A stretch of DNA of 64,000 bases from Haemonchus contortus. Taxonomy: Eukaryota; Nematoda; Chromadorea; Rhabditida; Trichostrongylidae. The position numbers and the translations under genes were made by a program. The stretch spans positions 9,926,505-9,990,504 of the forward strand of contig LS997565.1 of the NCBI GenBank assembly GCA_000469685.2, written 5' to 3'. Below are positions 34,441 through 44,700 of the stretch, in pieces. A model generated the notes under the pieces. It ran no database searches. It had not been told where the DNA came from and saw nothing but the letters and a program-made list of their open reading frames with translations. How positions within the stretch are numbered: position 1 is the first letter of the stretch; every line of letters begins with the position of its first letter.

Positions 34441-37280
34441 TCAGTATGGTGTTGGAACGGGATTCTGAGCCGGTGGTGGTGGTGGTGGTGGTGGAGGTGG
34501 TGGCGGCGGTGGTGGTGGTGGTTGATATTCAGGTTGAGGTGGTGCCGCCACTGGTTCCGGATATTCCACAACAGGTGGTGCTTGAACTGGAGGTGGAGCT
34601 GTGTAGTCTTGAGGCTGAGAAGCTGCTGGTTGTCCATAGGGTGCTGATGCTGGTGGAGAAGTTGCGGGTTGTCCATAAGGTGGAGGTGTAGCTACCGGTG
34701 GTTGATAGACTGGTGGTTGATAGACTGGTGGTGGTGGAGGTGGTGGTGGAGGAGGGAATGGTCTCTTCGGAGCACAGCACACACACTTAACGTTGTTGAA
34801 GTATGGTGGTGGCAGGAAATCCACCTGAAAAAGCGAATATTGGAAGTACAAAAAGTTGCTCGGAGTCACCTGAAAAGTAGTTGAGGTTAGAAAAAAGTTT
34901 ACACTAGGACGGCTAACTAAAATTAGATCCAAAATTTGAGACGGGGCATTGTCGAGGACTATAGTGAACCATGACCCTGGGAAGGTCTTAGAAACCCCTA
35001 TCACCGAATGTGTAACATCCATTCAGTCAAGAGAGCCACCCGCGATCAAACTGGCTTTCGATGTCACCTTTGGCATAGCGATGTTCTCGAAGGCATCTGG
35101 AACGACGCTACTTACGCTTAAACGTGATAAGGACCTTGGGTTTCATCAGTTCCTCCATCGACCCTTTCAGGAATTCTCAGGTGGTATCTCATTAGGAAGA
35201 ATGCTCGATGTTCAGAACTGTTAAACAACACCTCCCAAATTGATAAAGAGTTTCTTGGGTGTGGCCGCGATCCCTCATCCTCATGCATGGGGGCATGGAA
35301 CTTAATTGCAGACTAAAAACATTCTTGCAATCCTTCTAACACGCTTGACTTACCGCTTTCACATTGACAGAAGGAACCCTCGTTGGATATGAGCGCTTCT
35401 TGCGTTGCTGTAAGGCGATTTGGTTAGGAATTGAGTGTCTTAATGATTCCTAGACTGCAGCTCAGTGGAACCTCATATGCTCACCACCTGATCCAGGTCA
35501 CCTTCCTCGTCCAAGTCATATGGTCTGCTAGGTGGAGGCCTGGGAGGCTTTCCGTTGAAGTCGTCCGTGACAGCCAGGAATCCAACGAAAGCGGACTGAA
35601 GAGGTTATTCACCGTTGTATCAGCATGATTACTTTACAGACAGAAGAAAGAAGGCATAGTGAGGAATAAGAGAATGTAGAAGTCGAGATGAGAGTTATGA
35701 GAAGACGAAGCGGTCGGAGTAGGACCAAGGGGAGGCTGCTGTATCAACTAGCTACTCGCCAGAGACAGCCTCAGTGTTTTATTCACTAACGGCCAATTTC
35801 TTGACCATTTTACAGCTGCCTCGGACCATCATATCGGAGTCGCTCCGATGCAAGTGCAGACATCTGATTCTCAAACCAGAGCTGACCTTCTTAAGGCATC
35901 AGATGTGAAGCTGATTCGGCTGATCCTGGTTAGAAAGGTCTTTGAGAGAAAGAGGAAAAGCATGAACCTTCGAGTAACGTCCAGGGTACGAAATTAAATG
36001 GTCTGCATGACAACTCATTCAATGTCAGTACCCTAGACGTGAGACGAAATGAGCCGGAATGGAGCGGAAGGGCGTCTAGAGGACGATGAGATTCTGAAAC
36101 CGGACTTCAACAAGAGGAGCTTGCAAGGTATACTCGGCAACCGAGTGTGTCCTTAATGAACCGAAATCTGATGAATTAGCCCTACGTTTGGCATGGTCTT
36201 GTCACGACGTGCAGCATTCTGGCAGCAAACGTTGCAGGAGTCCTCGTCGTAATTGGCGATCACCGAGCACCTGAACAAAGGAACCTCAGCCCCAAAGCAG
36301 CCAGAGATCGATGAAATCGCCTGCTAAACATTGAATTGATCAGATATGATGCTAAACTCCTACCGTACACGAATAGCACGATTCATTGCAGGGAAACCCG
36401 GAGGAGGTGGACGAGATCCACGTCGGCTCTGCACCACCAGCAACACGGAAGCGTCCAGGTCGCAAACGTCACCTAAATATGAAATCGAAGTAGGGCTGAA
36501 ATCGTTCGAGAACTGAAAGCATCTGCATCTGAGACTTACGGTCTACCAATGGTGGCGGTGGTGGTGGCATGTATTGGTAGGCCATGTACGGTCCGTACGG
36601 GGCGCTACCGTAACCCGGATCATAGGTGGGTGGCGGTGGTGGCGGTGGTGGTGGAGGAGGTGGAGGGTAACTCTGTGGGACTCCGTAGGAGCCTTTAGCG
36701 GTCGCATTTTTTATCTGGAATAATTCTCATCAATACCTTCCAAGAGACTTCGACTTTGGACTAACTAACGTTTGAGCCCCAGATCCTTTATCTGAAGAAA
36801 AAAAAACTTCAGAGGCGAATATTATTTGGCTAACTTATAGAAGCTTCTAAAAACAGCATGAAAAAATTGTCATTCATTCCATCTGAGGAACTTTATAAAT
36901 TTTTATATCTTATCACCCACCCACCCAGCTCAGAACATGAACAAACTGGAAGCAATTGATTAGGGTTCAATTAAGGTTCCATACGAGACAATTGGGTTAG
37001 TTCAAAAATTAATTAATCTATTTTCAAAAACTCTCTGTAGACGCTGGAGGGGAATGAATCTCATGAGCTACCAAGCTTTTTCAAGATTCCACATCATACA
37101 CTGAACGATTTACCATAGGAGAGATAAGGAGCGGCTTTCGAGTTAGTATGAGGGAAGAGGAGAGAAACAGAAGAAATTCAAAATTCACCACTTGGAACTC
37201 AAATGAATACAGTAAAGGGTACCCACCTCATTGGCGAGACAGGAAAAGACACAGGCAGAGGCCAGAATCAGCCACTGCAT
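34441..37280 (-). CDS. Secreted proline-rich protein with eight-cysteine pattern (unrecognised family), 7 exons
   Basis: Exons (minus): 37280-37227, 36714-36540, 36472-36364, 36270-36186, 35595-35488, 35407-35354, 34824-34441; phases agree; 322 residues; TGA stop. Residues 1-16 are a signal peptide (MQWLILASACVFSCLA). Then come a proline run in exon 2; Cys80; the motif C114-x10-C125-x2-C128-C129; a dibasic RKKR at 179-182 that fits a furin-like processing site; CVCC at 209-212; and a long Pro/Gln/Tyr tail with runs of 10 and 17 prolines. The tail resembles structural or mucin-like extracellular proteins, but I do not recognise the cysteine module, so no function is assigned. The plus-strand gene starting at 39128 has the same cysteine pattern and lies head to head with it. 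A second acceptor at 34870-34871 could start the last exon 45 nt earlier, in frame. Confidence 0.82.
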
Positions 37281-37320
37281 GGTTCGCTGTCGAGATGCTT
37301 CTTCAGAATGCTTCTCAGTG

Positions 37321-37328
37321 CTTTTATA
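37321..37328 (-). promoter_or_regulatory. TATA box of the proline-rich secreted gene
   Basis: TATAAAAG on the minus strand, ending 40 nt before the ATG at 37280. That spacing leaves room for a transcription start about 25-30 nt downstream and a short 5' UTR. Confidence 0.6.
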
Positions 37329-39029
37329 CGGATGTAGAGACGGTACAAACTGTGGAAATGAAGAGAAACGAGCTATTTCCTTGGGAAATAGTACTGACAT
37401 CGTCAGAGAGCCGACCACAGACGAGATCTTCACTGCTGATAAGAGAGCCGAAGGAAATGTCGAGCAGCAAAAACATCTTTGTCCGTTGTGACACTGTGCT
37501 GAGTAAGACAATGAGTGAGAATAAGAGTGGCCCTGCACCGAACGTTGTAGAAGAATCAAGACGCTCTTGGTCCGAAAATATGCAGGTTCATATTGAAACA
37601 GCTAACGAGAGTATCTGAGATCCCACTTGTGATACCTACCTGAAGAAGATCTGTAAGGACCTTAGTCTTGAGCATCCTCCCTACCTCCCCTACCTATCCG
37701 TTCCTTCACCCTTCAAAATTTTCCAAACATCCCAGTAGGTTTGTAGACGCTTGTTGAATCACAGTTTTACTCCACGCATTCCTTCTTTCATGCAAAATAT
37801 TCCTCTCAAGCCTTTTTTTTGCCAAAGCAAATTCAATCGTCTCTTTAACTCTGAATGAAACTCTAATGCGTGGCGTATGCCCTAAGGACTGATCGGTGTT
37901 AAGTGATTTCTATAATATTTTATTTACTTGTTTCCTTTTAGTAGGACACCGATGGTACCCTTTCGTTGTGGCCAACGAAACTTCTACGGTAATAAAAGAA
38001 ATCTGAAGAAAACGTTTGTTGTGGTGGACCATGATTTTGAACTGGTTCGCCACCGTACTGCAGATTATGCAACTGTTATGTCCTTTCATTTCGAAATAAG
38101 ATTCCCATGGTTAGGTTTTGCACGATCACTGATGATGAGCTAGCTTTGTGAAGATCAGATATGATATTCATAAAACGGAACTTTGTTTTGCTGACGACTG
38201 CATAATAAAGAAAACATAGAAAAAATGTTTGGAATGTTGTTAATAGCGCTCTTCGTACGTTTTGAAATCTTTTCCATCATGAAAATCACGAGTCAAAGTA
38301 TAAGGATGCCCCTTGAAGCCACCATACTGTAAATCATAGAGCCTTCACCCAAATGGGAGCTGAGAAAAGGCTAGACAGAGAACATGATGTGAACAGGTCA
38401 GGAAATCAGGAGGAATCACACCAGGAAACGGACTTCATTTGAGGAGCACGGGTACAGGTTGGAGCATCACTTTTTAGTAACTTTTTCAGTCTGTTTATTC
38501 GAGTATTCATCCTTTTTCAACTGTGTGCTTGTGGAAGGGCACTTTTTAGAAGAGATTTCAATCCACCATGGAACTGTAATTAGATGGTATGGCCATATAA
38601 GACTCAAACTTACAAACTAACAAACTGGAAAGGGCGACTTCTGAGGGTGTACAGAATCGATTGTGTGGAAGATTAAATCAGAAATGAAAGATTTGCTCAG
38701 CTCACGTTATGGCTCAACACACCTTGGATGTTTACTATTATACATCCCTGGATGGTAGGGTCACCTAAAAAACTCTCTTTGAACGTCGCCTCCGTGTAGG
38801 TTCTTAATGAACCTCGCTCTTGACCAAACATCCTTACTACTCTAACAGTAACCCAGTCGAATGGCAAAGCTTGGAGTGACCATGGGCTACGGAACTTGTC
38901 CTAATCCCTCAACCTGAGATGTTAGCGTTCCTTATTGACTGTTACAGACTGATCGTAGGAATTCTTTGTCATTTGATCCTAGTTATGAGAAATCTTCGGA
39001 CTCTCAGTACACAGCTGTGTTGGAACGCC
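37329..39029. other. Shared upstream region of the divergent secreted pair
   Basis: About 1.7 kb separates the two TATA boxes. A 156-codon plus-strand frame (37148-37618) overlaps the signal-peptide exon antisense and is not a gene. Only the GATA-type sites stand out. Confidence 0.4.
37434..37442. promoter_or_regulatory. GATA-type site upstream of the proline-rich gene
   Basis: TGCTGATAA, about 105 nt upstream of this gene's TATA box. TGATAA is the core bound by intestinal GATA factors in nematodes. The identical 9-mer occurs upstream of the paralogue at 39030, but short matches like this arise by chance, so the regulatory role is inferred. Confidence 0.3.
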
Positions 39030-39038
39030 TGCTGATAA
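39030..39038. promoter_or_regulatory. GATA-type site upstream of the small secreted gene
   Basis: TGCTGATAA, 50 nt upstream of the TATA box. It is identical to the 9-mer in the other promoter of the divergent pair. Role inferred only. Confidence 0.3.
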
Positions 39039-39088
39039 CGTATCTTCAACAAAATCTCCTGTTCTACCGTAATCGAGCTATCGCCGAT

Positions 39089-39096
39089 TATAAAAG
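39089..39096 (+). promoter_or_regulatory. TATA box of the small secreted gene
   Basis: TATAAAAG, ending 31 nt before the preferred ATG at 39128. It is the same octamer as in the divergent paralogue and at a similar distance, which also argues against the upstream ATG at 39110. Confidence 0.6.
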
Positions 39097-39127
39097 CTGC
39101 AAAACGGCTATGACACAGCTCATCGGT

Positions 39128-40834
39128 ATGTATCGTCTTGCCCTCCTTGTGTTAGCTACAGCCTATGGAGCCGTGGCTGATGAGGTGAGCTTTCATATTC
39201 CTACTTAGAATATTACTTTATAAGCCTCCCAAGAGTAAGGGTTTTCTTTACAAACAATTACTCCGCTCACTAAAATCTCTACTATTTTAGGAAGTCAAGG
39301 AAAATGTAGCAGCCGGGTATTTCTCACCAGTGCAAGTGGATCCGGGTTACGGGTGAGTCGTAGAATTATTGAGCAAGCGATAAAAATAATAAGCTCTTTT
39401 GAAACGGTTTCAAATCTCCTGGACATTAGAATATTAACGCTCATCTTGAAAAATGCTGAGGCCTGAGCCTATACGGTGCATTAGTCAAGATTAAGACTTT
39501 AGGTAGAACCCACCTACTTGCCTAATACCGTGATATGTTAAGTACATATCAATGGTTACCACTTCACTGTGTAACTTCTACCTGAGCTCCTACAGCATTG
39601 GAGCCTCCATCGCTTCAGATGAGAATGGAGAATCCGTTTTTGAGGTCCCGGAAATGGCCTTTGAACGATCGTTTCAGGTACGATCAGCCTTCATACCAGC
39701 AGCCATCCTACCAGCCACCGCAGTACTATCAACCACCACAAATTGTATTGCCACCATTTGCCCTGCCCACATTTGATGGTAAGCTCTTATTTTCATCAAT
39801 TTCTGCTGAGTAAGCATTTTTACCGGAATAGGAATCTCCAACTTTTTCAGTGGCCTACTGCAGCGTGTTCGCGTCGTTCCCGTTGGTTGGTGCTAAGAGA
39901 TACAAAGGTAAAGGTTATGATTGCAACGTTCTCTCATAAATCTTATTATGAACTGGTACAGTAAACTGATCTACAGTGCCTCCGGCTCTATAGTGAGCGA
40001 ACTAGCAGTCAGCTGTCCGCGGTAGGCGTACATATCGATTAATGACGAGGGCCGCCTTCTATCAGAGGAATTCTCTGGCAATAACACTGTACCCCTTTGA
40101 AAACTTCGTCTGTCGAAACACTTCCTAAGTCGTAACTTACAGCTACAGTAGCGAGCGGGAGCTGGCTACAAATTCGCTAACTATAAACGTAGCCCGTGCA
40201 GCTTATCAACCTGCACCGGCCTCGACAATTTGCAGACCACCGACGACGTGGACCTCCTGGTATGCGCAGGTTCGAACGACAGTCCTGCCGTAACACGGCC
40301 GTATTCTCATGGAAATCCTGTGACACATGCTGCAAGATCTCCAGCCGAGTGGACGAAAAGATTCCGATGGTAAGATTCATCTTGGGTTACAAATCGATAG
40401 TTCGAGAAGTCTCCGATTTCAGAGCAGCATCACCGGTGCATTGTTCGTATTCGATCCTGATCTGGACTTCCGCCAAAACGGCAATATGGCAGAGGTGAGT
40501 CATCGAATTCGACATTCATAATAGGCACAGACACTTACCCCTTTTCCGACTACCTGGACTTCATGCCTAGCTGGTCGGAAAGGGTTCGAACGAAGAGCAG
40601 TAGGGCTCATAGCGGTGCTCTGACCACCCTCAAAAAGTCCTTTTCCTATTTGAAATAGTGCCCTAATGCTCAAGTAGATGACAAAGACGATTTTTTTCGA
40701 GGATTTCGCTATTCTTTCATTTCAAGCCTTATTCCTGAACTTTCCTCGGTGCCTATGCTATAGCTCTTTTCCTTTAGGACAGCAGCAACAATAAGGCAGT
40801 ACAATGTGTTTGCTGTGCGCCAAAGGTCTACTGA
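39128..40834 (+). CDS. Small secreted eight-cysteine protein, paralogue of the divergent neighbour, 7 exons
   Basis: Exons: 39128-39184, 39291-39352, 39678-39778, 39851-39907, 40236-40369, 40423-40494, 40778-40834; phases agree; 179 residues; TGA stop. Residues 1-17 are a signal peptide (MYRLALLVLATAYGAVA). A short Tyr/Gln/Pro-rich stretch follows (YDQPSYQQPSYQPPQYYQPP), then Cys77, C110-x10-C121-x2-C124-C125, and a terminal CVCCAPKVY (171-179). The first cysteine pair spacing, the x10 and x2 gaps, the CC and the final C-x-CC match the 322-residue neighbour, and introns lie at equivalent places before the first cysteine and after the CC block. An upstream in-frame ATG at 39110 lies only 13 nt past the TATA box, so 39128 is preferred. 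Exon 5's acceptor (40234-40235) was chosen because it alone gives the right phase and avoids in-frame stops. Function unknown. Confidence 0.8.
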
Positions 40835-40882
40835 ATTGACACAAAGATATACAGCTTATGTAATTGGATGTAATTTTTAGTG

Positions 40883-40888
40883 AATAAA
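40883..40888 (+). terminator. Polyadenylation signal of the small secreted gene
   Basis: AATAAA, 49 nt after the TGA stop, at the usual position for a short nematode 3' UTR. Confidence 0.7.
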
Positions 40889-41483
40889 GAATTTATTCTG
40901 CTCTGAAATACCACCGCAGGGTTCTTGAATACATTAGATTAGGTAATCTTGGCAAATCGACGAATCTGCAGTAACGTAATGACAGGGACCGAAAGTTCCA
41001 TTTCGATAGCGCTTGGAATCCCAGAGGACAGAAACGAATATGCTTTCTAACAACGAAAAATCTTGACAAAAATAATATCACACCATGAGAAACTACAGAA
41101 AAGGGCGAAGTGTCAGGTGTTGATCTAGTCTGTAAGCCCACAAGGTTGCGCCGTGAAGCCGAATGAGCGTACTAACCAAGGCCATTCACTCATGCTTACA
41201 CATTTTTGTTTTTTTTAAAGGTCTGGAGGTTAGGTTGATTCGAAGCACAAACCTACTTTAGTAAGTAGAAAAAACCAAACCAACATTTATAGGTGAATCC
41301 GTGGTCCTTACTTATGAATCTTGGTAGTCGCTTCAGCGATGCTGCTATGAATTACTATAGAACGAGCAGTATTGCATTTCTTTGCCCTAAAATTTTCCTA
41401 AATGAATCGGTTTCATCGAAAAGCATCACGCATTCTTTTGCAGAACCCATTATAGCGGAAGAAAATTAGATCAAGGAACAAAA

Positions 41484-41489
41484 TTTATT
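41484..41489 (-). terminator. Probable polyadenylation signal of the RBM39-like gene
   Basis: AATAAA on the minus strand, about 255 nt after the stop codon. It faces the polyadenylation signal of the plus-strand gene across about 600 bp, so the two genes converge without overlapping. Confidence 0.5.
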
Positions 41490-41743
41490 TGAACAGGAGA
41501 CCATGAGACATGGAAACAAATAGTAACGACACTTGTAAAGAACGTTACTGGTGTAACCAACGGGAAATACTACAGTAGAAACAAATAGTAAAGAAGAACA
41601 TACCAAAGTTACCAGAACAATAGCGCCACAACAGGCTGAGTTCATCTTCTCATAACTACAGTACTCTATAATTACATCAATGAACAAATCGGCAAACGAG
41701 AAAACTTTTAAATATTTCAACTCCAAACAAAAATATGTAACAA

Positions 41744-44700
41744 TCAATAAAATCCTGGCTGAGGAGGAGGAGCACCATAACCAGCCATTGGAGGAGGTGC
41801 CATATTGAAACTCGAAACAGGGGCCTACAAAAAAGGAGACTCTTCTTCACTGAAAGGGGTGCCCATTCATAAAGAAACGTACAGTAGTTGCAGGCGCCAT
41901 TGTAGCATCCTGAGGCTTCGGAGTGAGAATATTCCGCGCAATGACTGCGTCAGGGAATAACTCATGATAAGAAGATACCGGTACATAATTCGCAGTAATG
42001 ACCTGAAAGTGATACATTCACTGCTTCTAATTTTTCTGTAGCTTATACGAAAATTTCACAAAAAGGTCAAAACGCTGCAGAATCAACTTGAAAAAAGCTC
42101 AGTACAGCATTGCAAAAGAGGATCACAGCCGCTAACTTCGAATATTTTTTTTACTGGAGTTTTACTTTGAATGTATATCAATTTTGAAGTGCCTGAGAAA
42201 TGAAATTGATGGTTGCTAGTCTTACCTTTCCACTGAACCATCGTCCATGCAAAGCGGTAACACTTTTATGTGCACTGGCCACTGATGGACACTTCACGTA
42301 CACATTACCCTGCGGGCTAGCAGTATCCACGTAGACATGAAGCGCTCCGCCATTCTTATAGCACTCTTCAATGACATCCTGAAACATCACAAGAATACCC
42401 GAGAAGAAAAAAAAATTGCTCCTAACTAAATATGAAGATTTAATAAGTATATAGCTACAACTCACATCTCGCACTTCAATGGCCCACGTAGGACGCGTTT
42501 CCGTTCGAGGGTCGAACATGTTAGACAACATGAAACACTGTGTAGCTATGGCTGGAATTGTGGGATCCACAGCTTGCTGCTGAAGAGCCTGCTGGGCGGC
42601 CTGCGGTAATTCAATCCCGGTACCTGGAAAATCGCAAGAACGTTTTGGATAAATTAGAACTTTGCTTATTTGGTAACTAGTTATTCTTAAGTGCAAAAGT
42701 TGTGTGAACACGAATGCCCATGGAATCATCAAACAAGGAGGAATAAAATGTAACAAACTCAATCATTCAATAAGTAATGTCCGAAGGAATAAGAAAAAGA
42801 CCATGAGCTTCACATGAAAAAGAGGAAGAAAAATCGGAAGGATTAACATCAACTACTACGACAACTGTAACGTTTGACTATGGCAAAATAAAAAAAGAAC
42901 CTTCAGCTAGTTTAGCCATGAGCTGGATACGTCCTCCTTGACCAAGAGCAAGACCTTGTTTTTCATCAGCGACATCATCCAGGCTTCGTTGTCGTATGGA
43001 CTCCTCATCCTGAAAAGCGGTACTTTCGACTTTGAATTCAGAAAATAAAGGTGAAAAGGTAAAAAAAAAATCGCTGAGCAATTCAATACGAAAAAAGAAA
43101 GAGATGTTTCAAGAGGACCGTGAAACTCACCTCGTCTACGATAGAAACTTTAATAGGTTTTCCAGCAATTTCAAATCCATTCAACTGCTCCATTGCCTTT
43201 TGCCCATCTTCAGTTAGTTTGAACTGAAAAAAAAGAGGCTTGATATTGTAAGAGAGAAAAAAAGACGTTCTGAGATCACCAAAACCAAACGAATCACTCC
43301 TCGATAGCTAGGCGAAAAAAGGCTTAAATTGGAAAAGGCAAGCAACATTGCGAAAGATTGGCATCGTACGCGCTTACCGTGACGAATCCGTAACCAAGAC
43401 TATTTCCAGCGGGATCTTTCACAATTTCAATCTTCTCCACTCGTCCAAATGCATCGAAAATGCCGTCAAGCATAGATTCTGTGATGTTCGGATGCAACTG
43501 CTGTACATGTAGCTTGCAAGGTCCCTTAAACTCAATGTTTTAAAACAATTGGATTTCACATGCATTGCTGCTACAGCTAAGACTTTTGCAAAAACGGTTC
43601 TAACATTGAAATTTAGTGACGAAAAGTCAAACCTTTGAAGGTGCTGGACCAAATCCAAGTGATGTGCCAATCGTTGCATTGGCCGCCCGATTACGCTCAG
43701 CACATGTGCGTTGAATCACGAGGGGAGCTCCTGAAGAGAGTAAAAACATCAGCAAAACAGACCGTGTTATCTACGGTCGCATTCAGATGCGCTTTCTACC
43801 AGAAAAATTTAGAAAAACATACCTAAAAGTTTCTGCCCACTAAGAGCTAATCCAAGTGGAACACTTTCCTCTTCCCAAAATTCGACGTAGGCAATTCCCT
43901 TCGACCTTCCCGTACGTGAATCGGTAATGATTCGCACATCGCGCACGCTCCCCACAGCACTGAAGAACTCCTCAAGATCACGAGGGCGAGTTTGCCTTGC
44001 TATCTGAAAGAAAAACGTAGTAAAACGATATGATATAAAAATGTCAGGCTCCCTGCGTCAGTTCACAGTTTTTGCAGGTCTTCCATGATCTTCTGTCGAG
44101 TAGTTGAAAGTTGACTTTCAAGGGAGATAGTAAAGGGCAAAGTGAGGATTCGCAGGCTAAGTACTGAACCAAAAGGGACGAGGAACGATGGATCGAGACA
44201 GGTCTTCTAGACTAGATTAGGATCAGAAAGAACTTCAACTTCACTCTTATGCACTGTGCACGATGTGCTAAGTGTTCTTGGAGCAGTCAGAATAAGCATA
44301 ACGACATGCGCGTGAGAAAATTTGTAAAATGAAGAAGGTGTGGAGAAGGTAGGTTGCTTTCCCCTCCCCTCCGCCCCCCCCCCCCCTCCCCTCTTTGCTT
44401 TCCTCTGATCCAGTAAAATGTATTTTGAGAAATTCGAGTGCCGTCTCACAAAAAACACTACAGCAGAGGGTACAATCAGCTCCCATAGGAATAATTTTCA
44501 ACAAAGTGGACTGGAAAACAGATATCAATGGACTAAATGGAACCGACCTCTCAAAAACTTGCGTAAAAATAGTTAGGGAAAACATTCAATGGAAAAGTGT
44601 ACTACAAAGTCAACGTGCTTTTGCCTACCTGTAAAATAAATAGAGTTCTTTGATCTCTTTCTTCTGCGCTCATGTCTAATTTAGCACCTCGCGGTGGTGA

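Noticed and set aside
34446..34884. Val- and Trp/Arg-rich plus-strand frames
   Set aside because: They are antisense readings of the proline codon runs in the last exon of the secreted gene.
37148..37618. 156-codon plus-strand open frame
   Set aside because: Runs antisense across the signal-peptide exon, TATA box and promoter of the proline-rich gene; no recognisable protein features.
39110..39127. Upstream in-frame ATG for the small secreted gene
   Set aside because: Only 13 nt after the TATA box, so it should lie before the transcription start; the second ATG gives a cleaner signal peptide.
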